The notes: generated by a model not told the origin, from the sequence alone. A stretch of DNA of 64,000 bases from CAUZIZ01 sp965222655 (GCA_965222655.1 CBDCUP010000022.1:434001-498000), one strand, 5' to 3'; shown: positions 25,129 to 34,538, counted from the first letter of the stretch. A program made the numbers and translations.

Positions 25129-26289
25129 ATGAAGATCAAGAACATCGAAGTCATCTCCAACCGCTATCCCCTGGTGACCGTCACAACCGACGAAGGAGTG
25201 ACCGGCATCGGGGCCACTTCTGCCTCCCCGGCTGTGATCCGGAGCATCATCGAAAGCGAAGAAGACGGCCTTCGCCAGATGCTGATTGGTGAGGATCCAA
25301 CCCAGACCAACCGGCTCTGGCGGAAAATGTACTATGGCTATCCGGGAAATCGAGGACGAGCCTGCGAGGGGGGAGTGGACATCAATGCCATGGCCGCCAT
25401 CGACATGGCCCTCTGGGACCTCTCGGGCAAGGCGCGCCAACTTCCTATCCATCAGCTCCTGGGAGGCGCCGTACGGCCCCGGATGCTAGCCTACGCCAGC
25501 GCTACCGCAGCCGACATGCAGGCGATCGAGGAACGGGGGGTGTGGGTGGACAAGACGGAGAAGCAGTTTCGCCACGAATGCGAGACCTTTCTGGAGCTGG
25601 GCTTCAAGGCCATCAAGTTCGGCTGGGGAGATGACTTCGGACCACGAAGACAGAAGTTGCTGGCCGCCATTCGCGACACGATCGGATCCGAGGTGCGCCT
25701 CATGCTCGACATGGGGCCGCCCGACTACAGCAGGAGCATGCGGACCGTGAAGGACGTCATCGAGGTCAGCCGGGTAGCGGAAGAGTTCGACGTCTATTTC
25801 CTTGAAGAGCCGATGCTTCCGGACGACATCGCGGGTCATCGCGCGGTGAAGGATAGCTGCGACGTGAGGATCGCGACCGGGGAGAGCTTGACCACGATTC
25901 GGCAGTTCATCGACTACCTGGAGCAGGAGGCAGTCGACGTGATCCAGCCGGACGCTCAGCAGATCGGCATCACCCAGTTTTGCCGAGTGGCGCAAAGGGC
26001 CGAGGAGGATCGGATCCTCTGTATTCCCCACTCACCCTGGACGGCGATGGCGATCGCCGCCCATGTCAACGTGCTCTCCACCGTCATCAACAGCGTCATG
26101 ATCGAGTATCCGGCTTTCGCCAGCTATGGACCGGGCACTCGCGGTCACACCCAGACGCGCATCCTGCACGAGGACATCATCGAACACCCTCTCGTTTTCG
26201 AGGATGGCTTCATCGAGCTTCCGACCCGGCCGGGGCTGGGACTGGGCGAATACGTCCCGGGAGCGGTGGAAGAACTGGGATCTTCATGA
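25129..26289 (+). CDS. enolase-superfamily dehydratase (mandelate racemase/muconate-lactonizing type)
   Basis: 386 residues from ATG 25129 (MKIKNIEVI); a GTG at 25105 overlaps the previous stop but is less typical. The capping domain (MAAIDMALWDLSGKA) is followed by the barrel: FKAIKFGW (catalytic Lys strand), LMLDMGPP (metal Asp), YFLEEPM (Glu), IATGESL (Glu), VIQPDAQQIG (Asp) and CIPHSPW (His). All metal ligands are present. It probably dehydrates an acid sugar; the substrate cannot be told. It overlaps the next gene by 4 bp (ATGA). Confidence 0.85.
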   Translation: MKIKNIEVISNRYPLVTVTTDEGVTGIGATSASPAVIRSIIESEEDGLRQMLIGEDPTQTNRLWRKMYYGYPGNRGRACEGGVDINAMAAIDMALWDLSGKARQLPIHQLLGGAVRPRMLAYASATAADMQAIEERGVWVDKTEKQFRHECETFLELGFKAIKFGWGDDFGPRRQKLLAAIRDTIGSEVRLMLDMGPPDYSRSMRTVKDVIEVSRVAEEFDVYFLEEPMLPDDIAGHRAVKDSCDVRIATGESLTTIRQFIDYLEQEAVDVIQPDAQQIGITQFCRVAQRAEEDRILCIPHSPWTAMAIAAHVNVLSTVINSVMIEYPAFASYGPGTRGHTQTRILHEDIIEHPLVFEDGFIELPTRPGLGLGEYVPGAVEELGSS

Positions 26290-27281
26290 ATCAGGTCCCC
26301 CTTTCAAAAGTAGTGGTGACCTGGTCTGGCCTAGAGGATCAGATCCGGGAACGCTTCCGGAAGGATCCAGCGCTGCGTGGGTTGGAGCTGTTCATTGGCG
26401 ACAACCGTAGCGAGATTCTCGCAGAGCTAGCGGATGCAGAGGTAGCTTTCGTGGCTCCCTTCGATGCCGAGATGCTGGGCGCGGCCAGACAGCTTCGATG
26501 GGTCCACGCCCACGTTGGAGGAGTCGAGAGCTACCTGTTTCCCGAGATGGTGGCGAGCCCAATCCCCTTCACCTGCATCAAATCGACGTTCGCGACGGTC
26601 GGCCGTGAATTCGCCATTGCCGCTATGCTGCTTTTCTCCCGGCGACTGAACCATGTGATCGGAACGGAGGCCCTCTCGGTCGAAGTTCAAAGCCGAGACC
26701 ACGAGCTTCATCCCGAGGATCTGGCCGGCAGGACGGTCGGAGTCCTTGGTATGGGTAACATGGGCAAGGCGATTGCTCAGGGAGCTACCTCAATGGGGAT
26801 GAGGGTTCTTGCTCTGGCGCGTACTCCCAGGCCAACCCCGCAGCAGGTCGATCATCTCTATACGATAGAGAACATCGACCGCTTCCTGCCTCAGTGCGAT
26901 TACGTCGTCACGGCGCTCCCGGTGACCGCTCAGACCCGCGGATGGATCGACCAGGCACTGCTGGGAAAGATGAAACGGACGGCCTATCTGATCGACTGCT
27001 CCGGCCGACTGGCTCTCTACGATTTTGGTGCTCTGGTGCGCGCAGTCGAAGACGAAAGAATCGCCGGAATCTGTCTTCAGCCTAGCGGACCAGCGGGATC
27101 ACCCGACATACCGGCGCCCTCTTCACCTTTCTGGCAACGTCCCAACGTCGTCGTTTCCCCCTGCCGCGGCACCTCGATCGAGCAGGACGAGATCTGCCTG
27201 GAGCTGTTTTTCGACAACCTCAACCGCTACCGAACCGGCCAGCCTCTCCGCGACCTGGTGGACAAGCACGCGGGCTACTAG
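26286..27281 (+). CDS. D-2-hydroxyacid dehydrogenase-like protein lacking catalytic Glu and His
   Basis: 331 residues from ATG 26286, overlapping the dehydratase stop. The NAD-binding loop GVLGMGNMG lies in the middle, and TALPVTAQTRGWID matches the family. In the catalytic half, the segment that normally reads INxxRGxxVDxxAL is IDCSGRLALYDFGAL, the LDVFxxEP loop is LQPSGPAGSP, and the TPHxAG loop is SPCRGTS. Thus the general-acid His is Cys and the Glu is absent, while the fold appears intact. It may bind NAD(H) and act on something other than a 2-keto acid, or be regulatory. Coupled to the dehydratase. Confidence 0.8.
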   Translation: MNQVPLSKVVVTWSGLEDQIRERFRKDPALRGLELFIGDNRSEILAELADAEVAFVAPFDAEMLGAARQLRWVHAHVGGVESYLFPEMVASPIPFTCIKSTFATVGREFAIAAMLLFSRRLNHVIGTEALSVEVQSRDHELHPEDLAGRTVGVLGMGNMGKAIAQGATSMGMRVLALARTPRPTPQQVDHLYTIENIDRFLPQCDYVVTALPVTAQTRGWIDQALLGKMKRTAYLIDCSGRLALYDFGALVRAVEDERIAGICLQPSGPAGSPDIPAPSSPFWQRPNVVVSPCRGTSIEQDEICLELFFDNLNRYRTGQPLRDLVDKHAGY

Positions 27282-27338
27282 TAGTAGCGATCGACCTCAT
27301 ACCGCCTCCGGCATTCGTACGTGTCGAGTCCGTTTCTT

Positions 27339-27450
27339 TCCCTTGGCCTTGCCTTTGCCCTCCCGATCGTGGGATTGCAGCAAGACTCTTGATCAAGCCC
27401 GACGGCATGAAGGCGACTTGGCGGGCACGGGCACGGGCAAAGGCAAGGAA
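27339..27450. repeat. GCC-rich hairpin repeat (CCTTGCCTTTGCC family)
   Basis: The left arm has CCTTGGCCTTGCCTTTGCCC and the right arm has GGGCACGGGCAAAGGCAAGG, complementary to it. The centre carries GCAAGACTCTTGATCAAGCC, the inverse of the core in the repeats at 4987-5130 and 34381-34515. Confidence 0.65.
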
Positions 27451-27493
27451 AGCAGCGTATCCCAGTGATCCAGTGCCCATGACTCAGCCTTAA

Positions 27494-27668
27494 CCCGGAT
27501 TTCTCATCGCTTGTCGTAGCGAGGCGCCGCAAGGGCCGTCCAGGCAAGGCTTGCGACCGAGGCCCCCGCAGTCGTACTCGTGCAGTACGTCGAGGAGGCC
27601 GAGAGAGCGTAACGCAGCCAGGACGGATGTTTGCGGCGACGCAGTAGACCAGCGATGAGAAATGCGGG
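27494..27668. mobile_element. 175-bp MITE-like element, copy 2 (inverted relative to copy 1)
   Basis: Same length as 11024-11198 and its reverse complement with a modest number of differences. Ends read CCCGGATTTCTCATCGCT and AGCGATGAGAAATGCGGG. Flanked by TTAA on both sides, again a 4-bp duplication. It and the GCC-rich hairpin fill most of the 27282-27719 gap. Confidence 0.78.
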
Positions 27669-27719
27669 TTAACTGGATTCCCGCGGGCGGCCATGTATAG
27701 TTACAGGCGCACGGAACCC

Positions 27720-29273
27720 ATGAAGGAGAAGGCATGTGACGTTGTTATCATCGGCGCCGGACACAACGGGCTGGTCGCGGGTGGGTATCTGGCCCGAGCC
27801 GGGCTCGACGTTCGGGTGGTCGAGGGGCGCTCCATTGTGGGCGGAGCCTGCGCCACCGAGGAGCTCTTCCCTGGATTTCACTTCTCCAGCTGCTCCTTCA
27901 TGCTCTATGCCCTGCATCCCAAGATCGCCCGTGATCTGGAGCTGAGTCGATTCGGCTTCGAAGTCTTTGAACTACAGCCACACGAGTTTCGGCCCTTTCC
28001 CGACGGAAGGCACCTCGTACTCTGGCAGGATGCGGAGCGCAACGCAGCGGCCATACGGGCATTCTCCCAACGGGATGCCGAAAGCTACCCGCGCTGGAAC
28101 GAATTCTGGGAGCGCGTCCACTCTATTGGCCAGCCCTACGCCTTGACCCCGCCTCCAAGTCTGAGCGAGCTGGTGCAGCGGGCTCAGGAAACCGGCAACC
28201 AAGAGATCCTCGAAAAAATCCTGACCTCCAGCCACGCGGACATCATCGACGAATTCTTCGAGTCCGAGCATGTTAAGGCCGCCCTGATCAACTCGGGTGA
28301 CCACGGCGATCCCCGAGCACTCGGCAGCGCCTACCCTTCGGCGTTCCTTCCCGCTGACGTGGAAACAGAAAAGCGAATTGTCGGCATCGTAAAGGGAGGA
28401 ATGGGCTCGATCACCCACGCCATGGCCGTCTATCTAGAGAGCCAGGGTGGGACCATCCGGACAGGCTGCGAGGTCAAGCGCGTTCTGGTTGAGGGGGGCC
28501 GGGCAAGCGGCGTCGAGCTGAGCAACGGAGAGCGGATCCGGAGCGGTCTGGTTCTATCCAACGCCGATCCCAAGCGCACCTTTCTGCGCCTGATCGACCC
28601 CGAACATCTGCCGTTGGATTTCCGCACTCAGGTGCAGCGCCTCAAGACCGAGATAGGCTATCTCAAGTTTCATGCCGCCATGAGGGAACTGCCCGACTTT
28701 TCCTCGTATCTCGGTGCGGACTACGATCCCCGCATCACTGCACGCGTCTGGATCTGCCCTTCGGTCGACTACGTCCAGCAGGCCTGGCGGGACGCTCGGG
28801 AGGGTCGGCCTTCCAGACACCCCATTATGTCGATCCAGATCCCGTCCATCTACGATACAACCATCTGCCCTAGGGGCAAGCACGTCCTGTCAATCTTCAG
28901 CGAATACGTTCCCGTTCAGCTAGCTGAGGGCACCTGGGAAGGACGCCGGCAGGAGGTGGGAGAGTCGCTTATCGAAGCGGTGACAGCCTATGCGCCCAAC
29001 TTCCGGGACGCCATCCAGGAGTGGATGCTTTTCACTCCCCACGACCTCGAGCGCCGAGTCAACCTGACCGCCGGCAACATCCACCACCTCGACATGACCC
29101 CGAGCCAGCTTTTCTCCCGCCGACCGCTACCTGGCTGGGCGGAATACAAGACCCCTATAGAGAATCTATGGCTCTGTGGCGCCGGGACCCACCCAGGCGG
29201 TGAGGTCTCGGGCGCACCAGGTCACAACGCCGCACACGCGATCCTGAGTGCCTGCCTTGACCGAGAGGGGTAA
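27720..29273 (+). CDS. FAD-dependent oxidoreductase of the phytoene-desaturase/PYROXD2 type
   Basis: 517 residues from ATG 27720 (MKEKACDVVIIGAGHNG); an ATG at 27693 adds nine residues. The dinucleotide-binding motif GAGHNGLVAGGYLARAG is at the N-terminus, with VVEGRSIVGGACATEE completing the FAD site. GGMGSITHAMAVYLESQGGTIRTGCEVKRVL is the second conserved block and LWLCGAGTHPGGEVSGAPGHNAA the C-terminal FAD loop. The PYROXD2 clade is widespread and poorly characterised. No carotenoid genes are nearby, so a carotene role is unlikely. Convergent with arginase. Confidence 0.85.
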   Translation: MKEKACDVVIIGAGHNGLVAGGYLARAGLDVRVVEGRSIVGGACATEELFPGFHFSSCSFMLYALHPKIARDLELSRFGFEVFELQPHEFRPFPDGRHLVLWQDAERNAAAIRAFSQRDAESYPRWNEFWERVHSIGQPYALTPPPSLSELVQRAQETGNQEILEKILTSSHADIIDEFFESEHVKAALINSGDHGDPRALGSAYPSAFLPADVETEKRIVGIVKGGMGSITHAMAVYLESQGGTIRTGCEVKRVLVEGGRASGVELSNGERIRSGLVLSNADPKRTFLRLIDPEHLPLDFRTQVQRLKTEIGYLKFHAAMRELPDFSSYLGADYDPRITARVWICPSVDYVQQAWRDAREGRPSRHPIMSIQIPSIYDTTICPRGKHVLSIFSEYVPVQLAEGTWEGRRQEVGESLIEAVTAYAPNFRDAIQEWMLFTPHDLERRVNLTAGNIHHLDMTPSQLFSRRPLPGWAEYKTPIENLWLCGAGTHPGGEVSGAPGHNAAHAILSACLDREG

Positions 29274-29376
29274 CGGGAAACGTCTCGCCCTCTGGTCGAG
29301 GACAGACACGACAACGGCTTTTATCCCAGCAACTGGAGCTAGCCCAACGGTCGCTAAGCCGAAACTTCATTGGCGA

Positions 29377-29458
29377 ACGTAGCTTTGGCCTCCAGGCCGA
29401 AGTCTTATTCTTTCGAGCCTTGGGCTCGACGCACGGCGGCCTGGAGGCCACCGCCACG
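29377..29458. repeat. triple-hairpin REP-like repeat
   Basis: Three adjacent palindromes: TTTGGCCTCCAGGCCGAA, TCGAGCCTTGGGCTCGA and GGCGGCCTGGAGGCCACCGCC. Inverted relative to the copies at 46135 and 51062. Located between convergent genes, where it could terminate transcription both ways. Confidence 0.75.
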
Positions 29459-29468
29459 CCCTGGGAAC

Positions 29469-30395
29469 TCAAAGTATCCTTTTCCCCAATGCCGAAGAGA
29501 TCAGCTCGACTCCGAGCAGACCGGTAGCGTTCTGCACATCGAGGACCGGGTTTACTTCCACCAGCTCAAGGGAAATCATCTTCTGCGAGTCGGCCACCAT
29601 CTCCATCGCTAGATGGCTCTCTCGATACGTCACACCGCCTAGAACGGGTGTGCCAACACCCGGAGCCACCTGGGGATCGACGACATCCAGATCGAAACTA
29701 CAGTGGAAGCCCGCCGTTCCCTGAGTCGCTCGGTCCAGGGCCTCCTCCATGGCCAGGTTCATCCTCCTCATGTCGAGCTCCTTCATCGTGATCACCCGAA
29801 CTCCGCTGCGCTGAATGTTGTCCCTCTCTCGTCTGTCGATGCTTCGAGCCCCGATCACAGTGACGTGGGCTGGATCCACCTTGGGCGAGAACCCCTCGAT
29901 CTCCCCAAGTTCCGGAGGCCCCAATCCAACAATGGCAGCCAGGGGCATGCCGTGGACATTTCCGGAAGGACTGGTCTCAGGAAGGTTCATGTCGGCATGG
30001 GCGTCGATCCAGATCAAACCGATCTTCTCGTCATGCTCTCGGTGGAAGCTAGCGCTTCCGGCGACGCTGCCGGCTGCTAGAGAATGGTCACCCCCCAGGA
30101 CGAGAGGCAGACAACCGTCTTTGAGGGCCTCAAACACGGACCGGGCCAGCTTGCGACAGACCTGGGCGATCTCGTCGAGAAACATCTGCTTCTCTTCACC
30201 GTAATCCGTCTGCTCCGGAATCCTGACATCCAGATTCCCAACGTCTTCTACGCGATAACCCAGCTGCTCCAGGCTGCGATGTATTCCGCCGATCCGTATC
30301 GCCGAAGGCCCCATGTCCACTCCCCGGCGTCCGGCTCCTAGATCCATCGGCACTCCGATGACCCGCACCAGCCTCTCGGGTTTCAGATTCGGCAT
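29469..30395 (-). CDS. rocF: arginase
   Basis: 308 residues, standard for arginase, which hydrolyses arginine to ornithine and urea with a dinuclear Mn centre. Metal ligands are visible: H104 (GGDHS), D131, H133 and D135 (DAHAD), plus the pair in SFDLDVVDP near 240. The substrate loop SPSGNVHGMPLA and the C-terminal SLELVEVNPVLD are as in the family. It lies divergent from the P5C dehydrogenase gene 297 bp away, so together they could take arginine toward glutamate; an ornithine aminotransferase is not in the window. Confidence 0.94.
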   Translation of the reverse strand: MPNLKPERLVRVIGVPMDLGAGRRGVDMGPSAIRIGGIHRSLEQLGYRVEDVGNLDVRIPEQTDYGEEKQMFLDEIAQVCRKLARSVFEALKDGCLPLVLGGDHSLAAGSVAGSASFHREHDEKIGLIWIDAHADMNLPETSPSGNVHGMPLAAIVGLGPPELGEIEGFSPKVDPAHVTVIGARSIDRRERDNIQRSGVRVITMKELDMRRMNLAMEEALDRATQGTAGFHCSFDLDVVDPQVAPGVGTPVLGGVTYRESHLAMEMVADSQKMISLELVEVNPVLDVQNATGLLGVELISSALGKRIL

Positions 30396-30692
30396 GGCGG
30401 CAGCTTACCATAGGCGACCCTTCGACAGCTGGTGGCCCGGATGCTGTGAAACTATCGGTAATTGAAGGGCAAGTTTCCGCTCTAGGCAACGCGCGGCAAC
30501 ACGCCAGAAAACTCTGCTCTGCTTGACCACGCCGGCAGGAATTCGCATCATGAGAACAGTGTTAGAGGAGTCTCTTCTGGAACTCTGCATCACACATCAC
30601 TCGGATGTCTGCCAAGAGCCAAACGGCCGTTGGACCTTTGTTCCCAGAAGGCGTCAGCTCAGGGATGTCAGGGCGCCGAAAGGAGGCGAGAC

Positions 30693-32249
30693 ATGAGATT
30701 GGACGAGTTCAAGAATCAGGCCCTCACGGATTTCGGTCGGCCTGAAAACCAGGAGACGATGAAGCATGCCCTGGCCGAGGTGCGCGATCATCTCGGGGAC
30801 GAATATGAACTGCTCATCGGAGGTGAGGCCGTGCACTCCGGCGAGAAATTCAACTCGCTCAACCCTTCCCGAAGCACCGAAGTCGTCGGAGTGTTCCAGA
30901 AGGCTAGCCCCGAAATGGCAAATCGCGCGATCGGCGCTGCGGATCAGGCATTCCAGAATTGGAGCCAGACCCAAGCCGAGGAGCGCGTGGAAACCCTGCT
31001 GAGAGTCTCTCGTATCATGCAGCGACGGAGGCTGGAGCTGGCGGCGTGGATGGTCGTGGAGGTCGGCAAGTCCTGGGTAGAGGCTGACGCGGACGTAGCG
31101 GAGGCGATTGACTTCTGCGAATACTACTGCCGCTCTATGCTGCGACTCTCACACCCCCTAGCCCTCCCACAGATCCCCTCTGAAGAGAGCGAGCTGGAAT
31201 ACATCCCACTCGGAGTCGGCGTGATCATCCCACCCTGGAACTTCCCCCTCGCCATTCTGGCGGGCATGACCCTTGCGGCGGTTGTAAGTGGTAATACGGT
31301 CGTCGTCAAGCCGTCCAGTGACTCGCCCACGATCGCAGCTCAGCTGATCGAGATCTTCAAAGAAGCCTCCCTTCCCGCAGGCGTCGTCAACTTTGTCACC
31401 GGCAGTGGTGGCGAGATCGGTGACACCCTGGTCCGGCACCCACGCACGCGCTTCATCGCCTTCACCGGTTCCAGGGAGGTCGGCCTGCACATCAACCAAG
31501 CGGCGGCAGAACCGCGGCCAGGCCAGATCTGGATCAAGCGGGTGATTGCAGAGATGGGCGGTAAGGACGCCATCATCGTCGATGAGGAGACCGATCTCGA
31601 GACAGCAGCCCAGGGCGTAGTTGCTTCTGCCTTCGGATTCCAGGGACAAAAGTGCTCTGCCTGCTCTCGGGCTATCGTCGTCGAGCCCGCTTATGACCGG
31701 TTCTTGGAGATCCTTGAGGAAAAGACGAAGGAACTGATTCACACGGGCAACGTAGAGGATGGCGACGTGAACTTCGGCCCGGTGATCAACCAGAAGGCTC
31801 ATCAGTCAATACTCCACTACATTGAGATCGGAAAACAGGAGGGGCGACTTCTACTCGGAGGCGAGCCGGGCAGTTCTGAGGGGTTCTGCATACAACCGAC
31901 TATTTTGTGCGACATCGAAGCTGGCACGGTCGTTGCCCAGGAAGAGATCTTCGGACCCGTCCTGGCCGTAATCAAAGCCGCGGACTACGATCAGGCCATC
32001 GATATTGCCAATGACAGCCAGTACGGTTTGACCGGGGCCGTGTACACCGACAACGAGAACAAGATCGAAATGGCTCGGCGTCGGTTTCATGTAGGCAACC
32101 TCTACCTCAATCGAAAATGTACGGGAGCCCTGGTCGGAGTCCATCCTTTCGGAGGATTCAATATGAGCGGCACGGACTCGAAGGCGGGAGGTCCCGACTA
32201 CCTGCTCTTGTTTACACAGGCCAAGGCCATTTCGCGTAGGATCGGCTAA
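30693..32249 (+). CDS. rocA: L-glutamate gamma-semialdehyde (1-pyrroline-5-carboxylate) dehydrogenase
   Basis: 518 residues from ATG 30693 with a strong AAAGGAGG ribosome binding site; upstream in-frame codons to 30630 are not conserved. It oxidises glutamate semialdehyde to glutamate with NAD+. Visible are PPWNFPLAI, VVKPSSDSP, the Gly-rich FTGSREVG, the general-base Glu in AEMGGKDA, and the nucleophile Cys321 in FQGQKCSACSR. EEIFGPVLAV and the C-terminal FGGFNMSGTDSKAGG block are those of the PruA/RocA group. Its pairing with arginase supports the assignment. Confidence 0.92.
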   Translation: MRLDEFKNQALTDFGRPENQETMKHALAEVRDHLGDEYELLIGGEAVHSGEKFNSLNPSRSTEVVGVFQKASPEMANRAIGAADQAFQNWSQTQAEERVETLLRVSRIMQRRRLELAAWMVVEVGKSWVEADADVAEAIDFCEYYCRSMLRLSHPLALPQIPSEESELEYIPLGVGVIIPPWNFPLAILAGMTLAAVVSGNTVVVKPSSDSPTIAAQLIEIFKEASLPAGVVNFVTGSGGEIGDTLVRHPRTRFIAFTGSREVGLHINQAAAEPRPGQIWIKRVIAEMGGKDAIIVDEETDLETAAQGVVASAFGFQGQKCSACSRAIVVEPAYDRFLEILEEKTKELIHTGNVEDGDVNFGPVINQKAHQSILHYIEIGKQEGRLLLGGEPGSSEGFCIQPTILCDIEAGTVVAQEEIFGPVLAVIKAADYDQAIDIANDSQYGLTGAVYTDNENKIEMARRRFHVGNLYLNRKCTGALVGVHPFGGFNMSGTDSKAGGPDYLLLFTQAKAISRRIG

Positions 32250-32299
32250 TATTCTGTTTTCCAATCACGAGGTCAGGAAAACAGAGGGGCATTCGCGTC

Positions 32300-33457
32300 A
32301 TGAAGATTACCAACGTCAAGTGGTTCGCTCTCAAGATAGGGATACGCTGTCGGTTCATCGTTAAGATCGAGACCGATGCCGGCATCCATGGTTTGGGAGA
32401 AGCTGGAACTTCCGGAAGGGAACGAGCTCTGGGAGGAACCATTGATCATTTTCGCGAATTCTTGATCGGAAAAGATCCGCGGCAGATCGAGGACATCCAC
32501 CAGACCTTGTACCGCAGTCAGTATTTCGAAGGGGGAACGATCATCACAGCCGCCGCTTCTGCGATCGACATCGCACTCTGGGACATCCTGGGGAAACATC
32601 TGAAAGTTCCTGTGTGGCAGTTGTTAGGAGGAGCCAGCCGCAAACACGTGACCTGCTTTGCCGACGGAGCGGCTGGAGAAGGAGAGACCTGGCCAGAACA
32701 GGCCCAGGACCTTGCTAGAAAGGGCTGGAAGACGGTTCGTTTCGTGCCTGAAATGCCTGACGAAGGTTTTGACCAGTTGAAAGCAGAGAAATACGATCCT
32801 TGGGAGTCCCTTCAATGGACGAGCGACGAGCTCCACTCAATCCGCTACCTGGTGGGAACGGAAATCCGCTTGGCAGTGGACTTCCATCATCGCCTCAGTG
32901 TCGCCGAGGCCGCCCACTTCTGCAAACTGGTGGAGGGAGTCGACCTCATGTTTCTGGAAGAACCAATCCGCTCGGAGAGCCCCGACGCCTATGCAGCCCT
33001 GAGGGCGATGACCCACATTCCGTTTGCCATTGGCGAGGAGCTCTCCGGCATCTACGTCTTCGCTCCCTTCATCGAGCGCGGCCTTTGCAACTACGTCCGG
33101 CTGGACGTGTGCAACGTAGGCGGATTCACGGCAGCTCGGAAGGTAGCAGCAATGGCTGAGGCTCACTACATCGATGTGATGCCCCATAATCCCCTGGGTC
33201 CGGTTTCCACCGCAGCCTCGGTGCACCTATGCAGCGCAATCCCCAACTTCTCGCTACTGGAGTACAACTGGACGTCGAGAGAGCGGCCTCAAGATCTATT
33301 CCCTCGCGGAATGGATCTCGAGGGGGATCATTTCCCTTTGCCCCAGGAACCCGGACTCGGCGTGGAGTTCAATGAGGAGGCCGCCTCCGACTATCCGTTC
33401 GAGTATTGGGAGGCACCCCACTGGCGCCGGAGTGATGGCTCCTATACCAATTGGTAG
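32300..33457 (+). CDS. enolase-superfamily sugar-acid dehydratase (galactonate/mannonate dehydratase type)
   Basis: 385 residues. The capping domain contains AIDIALWDILGKHLKVPVWQLLGG. In the barrel the metal Asp and a catalytic His appear as LAVDFHHRLS (DxH), as in DgoD-like dehydratases. Then LMFLEEPIRSE (Glu), FAIGEELSGIYVF (Glu), NYVRLDVCNVGGFT and DVMPHNPLGPV (His). The strand that carries KxK in mandelate racemase reads KTVRF, another feature of the DxH subgroup. It lies 50 bp downstream of rocA but is unrelated to arginine breakdown; substrate undetermined. Confidence 0.85.
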   Translation: MKITNVKWFALKIGIRCRFIVKIETDAGIHGLGEAGTSGRERALGGTIDHFREFLIGKDPRQIEDIHQTLYRSQYFEGGTIITAAASAIDIALWDILGKHLKVPVWQLLGGASRKHVTCFADGAAGEGETWPEQAQDLARKGWKTVRFVPEMPDEGFDQLKAEKYDPWESLQWTSDELHSIRYLVGTEIRLAVDFHHRLSVAEAAHFCKLVEGVDLMFLEEPIRSESPDAYAALRAMTHIPFAIGEELSGIYVFAPFIERGLCNYVRLDVCNVGGFTAARKVAAMAEAHYIDVMPHNPLGPVSTAASVHLCSAIPNFSLLEYNWTSRERPQDLFPRGMDLEGDHFPLPQEPGLGVEFNEEAASDYPFEYWEAPHWRRSDGSYTNW

Positions 33458-33461
33458 CATT

Positions 33462-34515
33462 TCCCCCCTTGCCTTTGCCCGTGGTCAGGTAGAAATACGG
33501 CGCGCGCAGCCGTAGGCGGAGAGTTACCGGTACGCACCCTTTCGGTTGTGCGCCGGGTTCCTAGTTCCGCCATAGCTCACGTTTCCGCAAGCCCCCTTTG
33601 TCATCCCGGACGGTCGGATTTCCCGAGTCCGGTTGGCGACCACGACTTTCCTCCCACGGTCTTCCCTTACCCAACGAGGCTTAAGCGCTCGCTCGCATTC
33701 ACCCCTCTCGGGTCCGGTTTGCCGCCGGTCTCGACAAAGCTTGCCCTGTCACCGCATTCTCAGGTACTGAGCCCTGGGCGGTGGGCGCTTCCTTGCCCGT
33801 CATGGCCGAGAGTCCCTTCGCCCTTTCCGGGTATTACCCTTCCAGGAGCCGCCTCCAGGCGGCTTGGGCCGGCGTTACCCGACCGTCTTCGCTCCTACGG
33901 ACTCATGCGCCAGACCGGGATGCTCCGTGGGCCTTCGCTCTCGCTCGGTCCCTCGGTCTTCGCAGGTTGCTGCGAGCCCCTGCTGCAAACCGGCCCTTCC
34001 CGACATTATCTCTGCAATCCTTGCCCAGGTGCCTGGACCCCTACCCGGCGGCGATCTCCCGGTGCACTTGCTCGTTTCTTCCCGGGAGACGTCGGCCTCA
34101 CCTCACAAAGGACAGGTTCGGCTCGCCAGACAATCCCTGCATGGCAACTTCCACAGGGGGGCTTATTTCCGGGCTGCAGTCATTCACTCATGTTCAGGCT
34201 CCCAGACTCGCTAGGCCTCCAGGTTGCTCCCGCCGCTTCCTTCGAAGGGCGGCCAGGCCGTTTACACCGCGCATCTCTCGGTTGGTTACCTGCCCCGAGC
34301 TGCGGTATCGCTACGTGTGTGAACGAACAATTCACACGGCTGGACTTTCTCCAGCTGGATTGCAGCCTTGTCGGCTGCTCCCCTTTGCCCTTGCCCGTCC
34401 CTCACCGGGTTGATCAAGAGCTTTGATGCAACCCCTAGATGAGGTCGAGACGGGGGCAAGGCAGAAGCACAAGGAAGGGCAAGGGCACGGGCACGGGCAA
34501 AGGCAAGGGTAAGAA
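33462..34515. repeat. 900-bp twin element, copy 1, with GCC-rich flanks
   Basis: The core 33481-34380 aligns base for base with 57541-58440 without a gap and with about 28 substitutions. It begins right after CCCCTTGCCTTTGCCC and is followed by CCCCTTTGCCCTTGCCC and a GCC-rich hairpin ending near 34515. Long open frames cross it in two plus frames (33548-34426 and 33781-34413), but substitutions between copies change amino acids freely and no domain is recognisable, so coding is doubtful. On the minus strand it is full of short hairpins, including one closed by CCGAAAGG, and reads like a large structured RNA. It fills the gap between the sugar-acid dehydratase and the CoA-ligase gene. Confidence 0.8.
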
Positions 34516-34538
34516 GGGGCTGCTATAGTACCACGTCG

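Noticed and set aside
33548..34426. 292-codon plus-strand open frame in twin copy 1, repeated in copy 2 at 57479-58534
   Set aside because: Two different frames are open across the same DNA in both copies. Substitutions between copies change many residues, composition is Pro/Ser/Arg/Leu-rich, and no domain or ribosome site is seen. More likely a by-product of an RNA or repeat sequence.
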